DNA of 64,000 nucleotides from Alphaproteobacteria bacterium (lineage in GTDB: Bacteria; Pseudomonadota; Alphaproteobacteria; SHVP01): the NCBI GenBank assembly GCA_040216735.1, contig JAVJOO010000002.1, forward strand, positions 1,081,118 through 1,145,117, written 5' to 3'. The translations under genes and the position numbers were made by a program. Below are positions 26,182-33,777 of the stretch, one piece after another. The first letter of the stretch is position 1, and each line of letters begins with the position of its first letter. The notes beneath the pieces are model-generated. The model did not search any database and was not told the origin of the DNA. It saw only the letters and a program-made list of their open reading frames with translations.

Positions 26182-27212
26182 TGCCCTCCCGCCCATTCCG
26201 GGACCGTGATCGCCCGCCAAACTTGAGCGCCGAGAATTATGTCAGCGGACAGGTCTACCGCGACGCGGCCGTGTTCCAGGACGAACTCGACCGGGTGCTA
26301 GGTAAGGTGTGGCATTTCGCCTGCCACGAGAGCGAAGTTCCCGAACCCGGTGACCGTCGATCGGTGCATCATGCCTTGCGGTCCTTGACGGTGATGCGCG
26401 GCGCCGACCGGGGCATCACGTGCATGGCGGATGGGCGGCCGATCCGCACGGCGACCAGGCACGGTCTGGTGTTCGTCACGCTGGATGACCATGCGGTTTC
26501 GCTCGATGCATTCCTCGGCGATTCGCTCCAGATTTTCGACCAAGTGTTTGGCGATCCGGCGATCGAGTACGAGGTCTTTCATTTCCATCGCGGCACGGTG
26601 AACGCGAACTGGAAGGCCTGGCAGGAAACCATCGTTGACCTCTATCACGAGTTCATGCACGTCGTGCTACGTACCACCCAGATGACCGCGGCGCCGATGG
26701 CGGCGCGCGATCTGCGGGTCTATCCCAACGGGCACCTTGCGATCGGCGGGCTCAAGGCCGACTACAATAACTATAAGGCCTATGGCGCGCGGGACGCCTC
26801 GGCGGCGTTTCCTGGGCTCACTGTGAACGATGCGCGTTTCACGCCCTTGTTCCCGGACACCACAATCATTACCCGCGGCACGGTGATGCGGATCGATACG
26901 GTCACGCCGTTGGATCCCCATCGAACGATTGTCGAGTCGCGAGGCCTTGGTATTCGGGGCGAATCGGCGGCCGATCGACGTATGCGCATCCGCCATCACA
27001 ACGACTATTGGGGGCCGTTCGGGCGTAATGTGCCGGAAGACGCGTTTGCCGCGGAGGCTTGCGAGAAAGCCTTCGGCAACGGTGCCGCGCGCTACCAGAT
27101 TATCGCTCGAGACGAAGGCGGTCAGGGCCAGGATGACCTGATGCTCAGAGCTTACTATAAAGCGTGGAGCGATATGACTGGGCGCCCCGCGCATAGCCCC
27201 TGTAATAGTTGA
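26181..27212 (+). CDS. Rieske-less paralogue of the oxygenase alpha subunit
   Basis: 343 residues, 56 shorter than the preceding alpha subunit. The two align along the N-terminal VSGxVYxDxxxFxDE region and the whole catalytic domain (NANWKAWQET, YWGPFGRNVPEDA). Between RGADRG (about 73-78) and GLVFVTLDD (about 95-103) about 55 residues are missing, exactly the segment with the two Rieske Cys/His pairs. The mononuclear iron ligands remain (Asp153, His156, His160, Asp287). It cannot hold a 2Fe-2S cluster of its own. The frame is intact, the start overlaps the previous stop and codon use matches, so it is not a decaying copy. It probably forms a mixed ring with the full subunit. Confidence 0.9.
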   Translation: MPSRPFRDRDRPPNLSAENYVSGQVYRDAAVFQDELDRVLGKVWHFACHESEVPEPGDRRSVHHALRSLTVMRGADRGITCMADGRPIRTATRHGLVFVTLDDHAVSLDAFLGDSLQIFDQVFGDPAIEYEVFHFHRGTVNANWKAWQETIVDLYHEFMHVVLRTTQMTAAPMAARDLRVYPNGHLAIGGLKADYNNYKAYGARDASAAFPGLTVNDARFTPLFPDTTIITRGTVMRIDTVTPLDPHRTIVESRGLGIRGESAADRRMRIRHHNDYWGPFGRNVPEDAFAAEACEKAFGNGAARYQIIARDEGGQGQDDLMLRAYYKAWSDMTGRPAHSPCNS

Positions 27213-27220
27213 GAACGTTC

Positions 27221-27679
27221 ATGCCATCGGATCAAGAAATACGAGAAGTCGTCTATCGTGCCTGCATGGCGCTGGATGCCGAGGAATTTGCAGCCTTCAT
27301 GGAATTGTGCTCACCGGAACTGGATTACCGAATCACGGTCTACAGTCCTGAAATCCGCAAGGAGATGATTTGGCTCGACCAGGGCTATGAGGGGATGCGC
27401 GCGCTCCTTGAGATGGTCCCGCAGCATCTAAAGCGCCTCGGGACGCTCAAGCGGCACGTCTCGGTCTATCTGATCGACCGTGACGAAAACACCGGGGTTG
27501 CCGCGGTGACGAGTTCGTTCATTGTCACCAATACCGACCCCGAAGGCCGGTCGAATCTTTTCGTCGCGGGCACTTATTTCGACGAGGTGGACTGCCGTGG
27601 CGCGCGTTGCCTGTTGAAGGCGCGACGGGCGCATCTGGAAACGCGCGACCTGGGGATAGGATCCCACATCCCGATTTGA
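27221..27679 (+). CDS. Ring-hydroxylating oxygenase beta (small) subunit, NTF2-like
   Basis: About 152 residues with the NTF2-like fold of oxygenase beta subunits: an N-terminal helix (EIREVVYRACMALDAEEF), a middle segment KRHVSVYLIDRDE typical of dihydroxylation small subunits, and a closing strand KARRAHLETRDLGI. Beta subunits stabilise the alpha trimer. An in-frame TTG at 27209 overlaps the upstream stop, but the ATG at 27221 with GAG upstream is preferred. Its place between the alpha paralogues and the reductase fits an alpha3beta3-type enzyme. Confidence 0.87.
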   Translation: MPSDQEIREVVYRACMALDAEEFAAFMELCSPELDYRITVYSPEIRKEMIWLDQGYEGMRALLEMVPQHLKRLGTLKRHVSVYLIDRDENTGVAAVTSSFIVTNTDPEGRSNLFVAGTYFDEVDCRGARCLLKARRAHLETRDLGIGSHIPI

Positions 27680-27691
27680 GCGGCTTGTACC

Positions 27692-28732
27692 ATGCGCATT
27701 GAAGTTACCGGACGTGACCGTTCGATCGTTTTCGACTGCCCGGGCGACCGGGAAATTCTGTTGGCCGGTTTGGGGGCGGGATTCGGATTGCCCTACGAAT
27801 GCGGCAACGGTTCCTGCGCCAACTGCAAGGCCACTTTGATCGAGGGCGACGTCGATCCGGGGTGGGTTGACGCGCCAGCCTCGCGCTTACTCAAGACCGA
27901 CGGCAACGAAATCCTAATGTGCCAAGCTCGGCCGCTCACCGCGTGCAGCCTGAGTGTCCGCGCCAAGCTGCCCGATCTGGATGGATTTCTCCCGACGACG
28001 GTCGACGGCGTCGTGGAATCGATTACGCCGCTCAATCACAATGTACGGCGTCTGGAGATCAGGCCGGAGCGGTCGATCCCCTACGACGCTGGCCAGTTCG
28101 TGCTGGTGGGCGCCCCGGCGTTCCCTGGGTACCGGGGCTGGTCGATGGCGTCCTACGATCCGACGGGCAAAGTGCTGGTCTTTACCGTGAAATTGATGCC
28201 CGGTGGGTCCGCGTCGGCGTGGCTCGCGGGTAGCGCGAAGGCCGGGGATACCGTCACGGTCGTGGGACCGCTCGGTAAGGCGTCGTTCCGTCCCGAGCGT
28301 GATACGGCGAACCTCCTTTGCGTCGCCGGCGGTTCCGGGCTCGCGCCGATCCTCTCGATCCTCGAACGGGCGCAGGGCGCCAGTCACTTCGAGTGTCACC
28401 GGGCCGACATTTTCTTCGGGGTTCGGTCCTTCGCCGACCTTTATGAGACTGAGCGGTTGCTTGCTGTCGCAGGTCGGTATCCCGAAAAAGTTGCGCTTAC
28501 GATTGCGTTTTCTGAAACGATGCCGAACCCGGACGAGATGACGCAACTCGGGCATGCGTCCGTTGCTGCCGGTTTTGTCCACGAAGCGATGGACCAAATA
28601 ATGACTGGACGGTATGCCGACGTGCAGGCCTACCTTGCCGGTCCGCCGCCCATGGTTGAAGCGGCGATGCGGACGCTGATCGTGCAGGGTAAGGTCCCGC
28701 CAGCACGTATTCGCTATGACAAGTTCAGTTAG
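27692..28732 (+). CDS. Oxygenase reductase: plant-type [2Fe-2S] ferredoxin fused to FAD/NAD(P)H reductase
   Basis: 346 residues. The N-terminal ferredoxin domain holds Cys37, Cys42, Cys45 (CGNGSCANCK) and Cys77 (MCQAR). The FAD domain has the RxxS-type motif YRGWSMAS, and the NAD domain has LLCVAGGSGLAPILSIL and ends with AYLAGPPPMVEAAM. This is the arrangement of class IB/III oxygenase reductases (NdoR, BenC, carbazole type). It passes electrons from NAD(P)H to the Rieske ferredoxin or directly to the oxygenase. It lies 12 bases after the beta subunit, in the same operon. Confidence 0.94.
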   Translation: MRIEVTGRDRSIVFDCPGDREILLAGLGAGFGLPYECGNGSCANCKATLIEGDVDPGWVDAPASRLLKTDGNEILMCQARPLTACSLSVRAKLPDLDGFLPTTVDGVVESITPLNHNVRRLEIRPERSIPYDAGQFVLVGAPAFPGYRGWSMASYDPTGKVLVFTVKLMPGGSASAWLAGSAKAGDTVTVVGPLGKASFRPERDTANLLCVAGGSGLAPILSILERAQGASHFECHRADIFFGVRSFADLYETERLLAVAGRYPEKVALTIAFSETMPNPDEMTQLGHASVAAGFVHEAMDQIMTGRYADVQAYLAGPPPMVEAAMRTLIVQGKVPPARIRYDKFS

Positions 28733-28746
28733 GGAGTTGCCGAACG

Positions 28747-29073
28747 ATGAGTGATTGGAAGCGAGTCTGCGGACTCAGTGATCTAGCCGACAATGAATTG
28801 AAGGAATTCGATCTCGAGGGCACGAAGATTGTTGTGACCCGTGCAGGCGACGAGGTCTTCGCCTACCCACTGCGCTGCCCGCACATGGATGAGCCGTTGT
28901 CGACCGGAATGTGCGACGGCGCGACTCTCACCTGTTCGTTTCATCTATGGCAATGGGATTTGCGTACTGGAGAATCCACTGGCGAAGCGGAGGTCGACCT
29001 CTTGATATATCCGATAAAACAAGAAGGTGGCGCGCTATTCGTCGATGTGTCGACCGAGCTGAACTACGACTGA
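28747..29073 (+). CDS. Rieske-type ferredoxin
   Basis: 108 residues with a single Rieske domain: Cys44 and His46 (CPHMDE) and Cys63 and His66 (CSFHLWQWD). It is the electron carrier between reductase and oxygenase, similar to T4MoC and dioxygenase ferredoxins. GGGAG lies upstream. It is the last gene of the oxygenase operon, and its final 10 bases overlap the end of allA on the opposite strand. Confidence 0.93.
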   Translation: MSDWKRVCGLSDLADNELKEFDLEGTKIVVTRAGDEVFAYPLRCPHMDEPLSTGMCDGATLTCSFHLWQWDLRTGESTGEAEVDLLIYPIKQEGGALFVDVSTELNYD

Positions 29074-29651
29074 TTGCCCAGCAGAATCTTGATCCTTGTG
29101 CCGAGGCGCTTCTCCAGATCGATGAAGTTCAAGTCGTCTTCCGCAACGCTTGCGCGCACCAGTATTATAAAGTCGCTTCGATCGTCGAGGGGGAACGGCG
29201 TCCAGTGCCATGTGCCTGGATGGAGGTTAACGCCAGCACTCCCGTCGAGGACAAATGCGCGCACCTCGTCGAGTTTCGGCAGCGCCGCAGGATTGTCGCT
29301 TTCATAGGGTGGCGCGACGGCGATGATGCTGCGGGCGCCGTTTAGCGGCACAAATGTCTGGGTACCCTTGAGGTGACGTTCGAACCAGGAAAAGGCGAGA
29401 TCTCTTTTCTTGGGCCGAAGGTAGCCCAACCGCATCGCTTCGGGGGATATCGTGGCGATCCCACCCCAGTAGTCTAGCACGTCGAAGTCGTCGAGACGCG
29501 AGTCGGGCACGCTATCGGACATGCGCGCGTAGCCCATCGAGAGAAGGTCGCGGTTGTCCAGGCGCGCCGCTTGCGGGGCGAGGACATCTCCAAATGGCGC
29601 GAATTGCTCCGCGCTCAATGGTTCGCACGTCACCTCTTTGCCTGTAATCAT
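29064..29651 (-). CDS. allA: Ureidoglycolate lyase
   Basis: A 195-residue AllA-type protein: FAPFGDVLAP near the start, AFSWFERHLKGTQTFVPLNG, and the double-stranded-helix motifs GVNLHPGTWHWTPFPL and DFIILVRA. AllA splits ureidoglycolate into glyoxylate and urea at the end of allantoin catabolism. Some homologues serve other pathways. A PuuE-like (allantoinase-type) gene lies 10 kb away at 39346, but no other purine genes are near. It is convergent with the oxygenase operon. Confidence 0.87.
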   Translation of the reverse strand: MITGKEVTCEPLSAEQFAPFGDVLAPQAARLDNRDLLSMGYARMSDSVPDSRLDDFDVLDYWGGIATISPEAMRLGYLRPKKRDLAFSWFERHLKGTQTFVPLNGARSIIAVAPPYESDNPAALPKLDEVRAFVLDGSAGVNLHPGTWHWTPFPLDDRSDFIILVRASVAEDDLNFIDLEKRLGTRIKILLGNQS

Positions 29652-29843
29652 CTAAAACTTCCCTGCTAGTGGTGCTGCCTCGGCAAAATGCCCTCGCGCA
29701 ATGTACGGTCATTCCTCTTGACTTGACGGGGTGTTGTGGGAGAGTCGGCCCCCCGCTTAGGCAAGAAAGGCGACAGGATAGTCGCGTGAGCTTGTAAGTG
29801 GAAAGCCGGACCTTCGGGCCGGATGGGGAAATGGGGAGGCGAG

Positions 29844-30890
29844 ATGGTCTGGCGCTTTATTGCCAAACGAGTGGCGATTGCTCTTTTGCAGTTGATCGGC
29901 ATTTCACTCGTTGTGTTTTTTCTTATCCGTGGATTAGACGCCGATCCGGTTGCCCGGATTGTCGGCTTGAACGCAACGCCTGAGGCTGTGACGCAAGCGA
30001 AAGAGTCGCTCGGTCTCCATGAAAGTCAGATACAGCAACTCGCTAACTATCTCGGCATTTTCTCGACGTCCGATAAGGATGGCATCTTACAGGGGACACT
30101 CGGCGATTCGTGGGTGACCGGCTCGCCGATCCTTGAAGAGGTCACGCGGTTCCTGCCGATTACACTCGAACTTATCACCTACAGTCTTATCCTTGCCTTC
30201 TTGATGGCGCTGCCGCTCGGAATGTCCAGCGGCACTCGCCCGGGTGGCTTCGCCGACCGGTTTACCTTTGTGTGGGGACTGTTTGCTGGGTCCCAGCCGG
30301 AGTTCTGGTGGGGGCTGATGTTCGTTTTTGTCTTCTTCTTCCTGTTCCAGCAAGCGGGTTGGCCTTCAGCACCGGCGCCCCTTGGACGCCTTAATCCGTT
30401 CCTGACAGCGCCGGACCCGGTTACCGGGTTTATCTTGATCGATTCCATCCTGCGCGGCCGGTTCGACGTTTTGTACGATGCCGCTAGGCACCTGATGCTG
30501 CCGGTATTCACGCTGGTCTTCGTAGTCTCCGGTCCGATCGTGAAGATGGTGCGGCAAAATATGCTGCGCGTGTTGCGTTCGGACTACATTCTCTACGCGC
30601 GCAGTGCCGGACTATCGCGCAAGAAAGTGGCGCGGTATGCACTGCGTGCGGCTTTAGCTCCGGCCATGACACTGACGGCGATCATTTACGGCTTTCTCCT
30701 CGGAGGCGCCGTACCGGTAGAGCTCATCTACTCGTTGGGCGGGATCGGCGAATACTCGATTCGATCGATCCTCAATCTCGATTTTCCGGCAATTCAGGGG
30801 ACGGTGCTTATCATCGCGATGGTGTCACTCGTGATCTACCTAGCGATCGATATTCTCCACGCCTTCCTCGATCCGCGCATCGCGTTCTAG
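29844..30890 (+). CDS. ABC-transporter permease, DppB/OppB type
   Basis: About 348 residues with six membrane helices and the BPD_transp_1 cytoplasmic loop RSDYILYARSAGLSRKKVARYALRAAL. The N-terminal FIAKRVAIALLQLIGISLVVFFLIR is typical of DppB. It forms the import channel with the next gene. The ATG at 29844 follows GGGGAGG; an in-frame ATG at 29823 is possible. The operon continues with a DppC-type permease and a double ATPase but has no binding-protein gene. Confidence 0.92.
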   Translation: MVWRFIAKRVAIALLQLIGISLVVFFLIRGLDADPVARIVGLNATPEAVTQAKESLGLHESQIQQLANYLGIFSTSDKDGILQGTLGDSWVTGSPILEEVTRFLPITLELITYSLILAFLMALPLGMSSGTRPGGFADRFTFVWGLFAGSQPEFWWGLMFVFVFFFLFQQAGWPSAPAPLGRLNPFLTAPDPVTGFILIDSILRGRFDVLYDAARHLMLPVFTLVFVVSGPIVKMVRQNMLRVLRSDYILYARSAGLSRKKVARYALRAALAPAMTLTAIIYGFLLGGAVPVELIYSLGGIGEYSIRSILNLDFPAIQGTVLIIAMVSLVIYLAIDILHAFLDPRIAF

Positions 30891-30900
30891 GGCATAGCAG

Positions 30901-31875
30901 ATGAACGAACCAACAAACCCGCCGGGGCACACGCCCACGCCGGAAGATATCGACCAGCATGTCGAACCGCACATGGTGACCGAAGGCATCCCCACGAAAC
31001 GGCGACAGATCGATCTAGTTCGCAAGTTCAAGGAAGAACGACTATTTGCGTTCGGTGTGATCATTGTCGCTCTCGCGATTTTTCTCGCCTTTTTCGGGCC
31101 TTTGATTTCGCCCTACGATCCGAATTTCGCGACCGGAAATGTCTCGGTCGGTCCGCCGCCCATCCTCAAGTGGCCGGGTCTCTTCATCGATACCGTGTTC
31201 CTCGGCGCCGATCCGCCGCATTGGTTCGGCACCGACAACTCGGGCCTGGATATTTTCTCGCGGACGATTTCTGCCCCGCGAACCGATTTGCAGATCGCCC
31301 TGATTGCGGCGCTTCTGTCGATGATCATCGGTACGACGCTCGGTCTTCTAGCCGGCTTTTTCAGGAATTTCTTGACCGAGATATTGATGCGGATCTCGGA
31401 CCTGCTTCAGGCATTTCCGGTCTTCATCACGGCGATGATCCTGGTTGCCCTTTCGGGCCGCAGCACAGGAAACATCGTCATCGCGCTAACCATCGTTTAC
31501 ATGCCGATCTTCATCCGGCTGACGCGGGCGGAGGTTCTCGGGCAAATGCCACGAGGTTATGTCGAGGCCGCGCGCGCCGTCGGCAATTCCGAGTGGACCG
31601 TCGCGTTCCGGCACGTACTACCGAACTCCCTCGTCCCGTCGTTGATCCAATTGTCGACGACGGTTGGGTTCGCGATCCTATTGACCTCTGGGTTGAGCTT
31701 TGTCGGTGCCGGCGTTCGGCCGCCCACCGCCGAGTGGGGTCTGATGATCGCGTTGGGTGCGCCGCAAATCATTCTTGGCGAGTGGTGGCAGTCGATTTTC
31801 CCCGGCGTCGCCATTTCCTTGACCATTTTCGGGTTTGCCGCGGTTGGGCACGGCCTCGAAGAAGATTACCGGTAG
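30901..31875 (+). CDS. ABC-transporter permease, DppC/OppC type
   Basis: 324 residues. An N-terminal cytoplasmic stretch of about 45 residues is followed by the DppC-type first helix (FGVIIVALAIFLAFFGPLIS) and five further helices. The loop TRAEVLGQMPRGYVEAARAVGNSEW is the ATPase-contact EAA motif. The segment WFGTDNSGLDIFSRTI is the usual DppC signature. It starts 10 bases after the DppB-type gene and is followed at 7 bases by the ATPase. Confidence 0.93.
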   Translation: MNEPTNPPGHTPTPEDIDQHVEPHMVTEGIPTKRRQIDLVRKFKEERLFAFGVIIVALAIFLAFFGPLISPYDPNFATGNVSVGPPPILKWPGLFIDTVFLGADPPHWFGTDNSGLDIFSRTISAPRTDLQIALIAALLSMIIGTTLGLLAGFFRNFLTEILMRISDLLQAFPVFITAMILVALSGRSTGNIVIALTIVYMPIFIRLTRAEVLGQMPRGYVEAARAVGNSEWTVAFRHVLPNSLVPSLIQLSTTVGFAILLTSGLSFVGAGVRPPTAEWGLMIALGAPQIILGEWWQSIFPGVAISLTIFGFAAVGHGLEEDYR

Positions 31876-31882
31876 GATAACC

Positions 31883-33754
31883 ATGGTCGCAGAAACCAGA
31901 GAATCGACGCAGGTCCGGTCGTCGACCGGAAACATTCTCGAAGTTCGGGATTTGTCCGTTCGATTTCCCATCGTCGAGGGGCCGGACGTTTTCGCTGTCC
32001 GTGACTTCAATCTATCGGTCAAACCGGGTGAGTTCGTCGGTCTGATGGGTGAACCGGGGTGCGGCAAATCCACGGCGGCGATGGCCTTTCTGGGCCTGGT
32101 CCGGCCGCCCGGTGTGATCGATAGCGGCGTCGTTAACTTCCTCGACGACAACATCCTCACGATGGATGAAGAGACCGTGCGGCAGATGCGCGGCCGCGAT
32201 ATCGGGATGATCGTCCAAAACCCACGCTATTCGTTGCACCCGATGATGCGTGTCGGCGATCAGATCGCAAATGTCTACCGGGCCCACAACGACGTCACCA
32301 AGCGTGAAGCCTGGAACCATGCAGTCGACATGCTGCGTATGGTGGGGATCAACGACCCGGAGCGCCGGGTCAAAGCCTATGCGCACGAACTATCGAGCGG
32401 TATGGCACAGCGCGTCCTTATCGCTATCGCGCTCAGTTCGCGGCCCAAGTTGCTGATTGCCGATGAGCCCACCTCGGGCCTCGACGTCACCATTCAGGCG
32501 CAGTTCCTCGATCAAATGTGGGATAGCTGCCGGCAGACGAACTCTGCTGTCGTGCTGGTTACCCAGGATCTCGGCATCGTCGCCAACTACTGCGACCGTG
32601 TCGTGATCATGCACGAAGGGACCATCGTCGAAGACGCCGATGTCTACACCTTCTTTAAGTCGCCGCAGCACGAATACAGCCGCCGCATTCTGGAGTTACA
32701 ACGCGAGGCGCAAGCGGCGGGCGAATCGGTCCTTGGCAAGATCGATCGTAGTGCTCCACCGATTCTAGAAGTCAAAGACATGAGCAAATTGTTTCCGATC
32801 CGCGCATCGGAATCCAAGGTGCATGCGGTCGAGCACGCTGATTTCGAATTGCGACCGGGCGAGTGTCTCGGTCTGGTGGGCGAATCGGGGTCTGGCAAGA
32901 CAACGATTGGTAGGTGCGTCCTGCGCCTCGTAGAGCCGACCCAAGGCGAGATCATCTTTCAAGACCGCAATATCGCCGAATTGCGTAGCAATGAATTCCG
33001 CAAGTTCCGCGGCGATCTTCAAATCGTGTTCCAGGATCCGCTCGATTCGCTCAATCCGCGCTGGACCGTCCACCAAGTCTTGAGCGAGCCGCTCAATCTT
33101 CACACCAAGCTTACTGCCCAGGAAAAAGAAGACCGCATCACCGAGCTGTTGGCGTTGGTGGGGCTGGAGCCGTCGATGCGTTTTGCCTTGCCGCGCGAGA
33201 TGAGCGCGGGCCGGCAACAGCGCGCGTCGATCGCCCGGGCCATCGCGTCGAACCCGGACTTCATCGTCCTTGACGAGCCGACCTCCGCGCTAACGCCGGA
33301 GACCACGGCTGAAATCATCCAGCTGTTGATGAATCTATCGGCGAAATTGGGCATCGCCTACCTGTTCATTTCGCACGATCTGACCACGGTTAAGTACATC
33401 TGCCACAGGGTGGTCGTGCTCTATCTGGGGCAGATCGTCGAAGTCGGCACCAAGGACCAGGTGTTCAATCGCCCGCGCCACCCGTATTCGCGCGCGCTCT
33501 TGGCCTCGCATCTCTTTCCCGATACCGCGAACCGCCGGGTCGACCGTGAGGTTCGCGAAACGCTCGAAGGCGAAATTCCGAGCCCGATCACCGAAAACCT
33601 GCCAAAGGGGTGTTATCTCTACGGTCGGTGCCCGGCGCAGGTCGACAAGTGCCGGGATATGCCGCAGGAACTGACCAAACTTGACGACGGGCGCAGCGTT
33701 CGGTGCTGGCGCGTCGCTGACGGCGACCTGCCCGAAGAACCGCTCGCGCACTAG
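31883..33754 (+). CDS. ABC-transporter ATPase, two-domain (DppD-DppF fusion)
   Basis: About 623 residues holding two ABC domains. The first has Walker A GEPGCGKST, signature LSSGMAQRVLIAIAL and Walker B LLIADEPTSGLD. The second has GESGSGKTT, MSAGRQQRASIARAI and FIVLDEPTSAL. The C-terminal cysteines (GCYLYGRCPAQVDKC...C) are the 4Fe-4S-like extension known from Opp/Dpp ATPases. The fusion replaces separate D and F genes. It powers the permeases upstream, and its start is the ATG at 31883. Both ATPase halves look active. Confidence 0.92.
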   Translation: MVAETRESTQVRSSTGNILEVRDLSVRFPIVEGPDVFAVRDFNLSVKPGEFVGLMGEPGCGKSTAAMAFLGLVRPPGVIDSGVVNFLDDNILTMDEETVRQMRGRDIGMIVQNPRYSLHPMMRVGDQIANVYRAHNDVTKREAWNHAVDMLRMVGINDPERRVKAYAHELSSGMAQRVLIAIALSSRPKLLIADEPTSGLDVTIQAQFLDQMWDSCRQTNSAVVLVTQDLGIVANYCDRVVIMHEGTIVEDADVYTFFKSPQHEYSRRILELQREAQAAGESVLGKIDRSAPPILEVKDMSKLFPIRASESKVHAVEHADFELRPGECLGLVGESGSGKTTIGRCVLRLVEPTQGEIIFQDRNIAELRSNEFRKFRGDLQIVFQDPLDSLNPRWTVHQVLSEPLNLHTKLTAQEKEDRITELLALVGLEPSMRFALPREMSAGRQQRASIARAIASNPDFIVLDEPTSALTPETTAEIIQLLMNLSAKLGIAYLFISHDLTTVKYICHRVVVLYLGQIVEVGTKDQVFNRPRHPYSRALLASHLFPDTANRRVDREVRETLEGEIPSPITENLPKGCYLYGRCPAQVDKCRDMPQELTKLDDGRSVRCWRVADGDLPEEPLAH

Positions 33755-33777
33755 CCGGTCGTATAGGCGCGGGGGCT

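Noticed and set aside
26181-27212. Rieske-less gene as a pseudogene or frameshifted copy
   Set aside because: The frame is open from start to stop, both sides of the gap align in the same frame, iron ligands are conserved and the start overlaps the upstream stop. No remnant of the missing segment is seen in another frame.
29806-29822. CCGGACC-TTC-GGGCCGG hairpin before the permease operon as a riboswitch or terminator
   Set aside because: The stem is short with a mismatch and has no T-run or conserved aptamer pattern.
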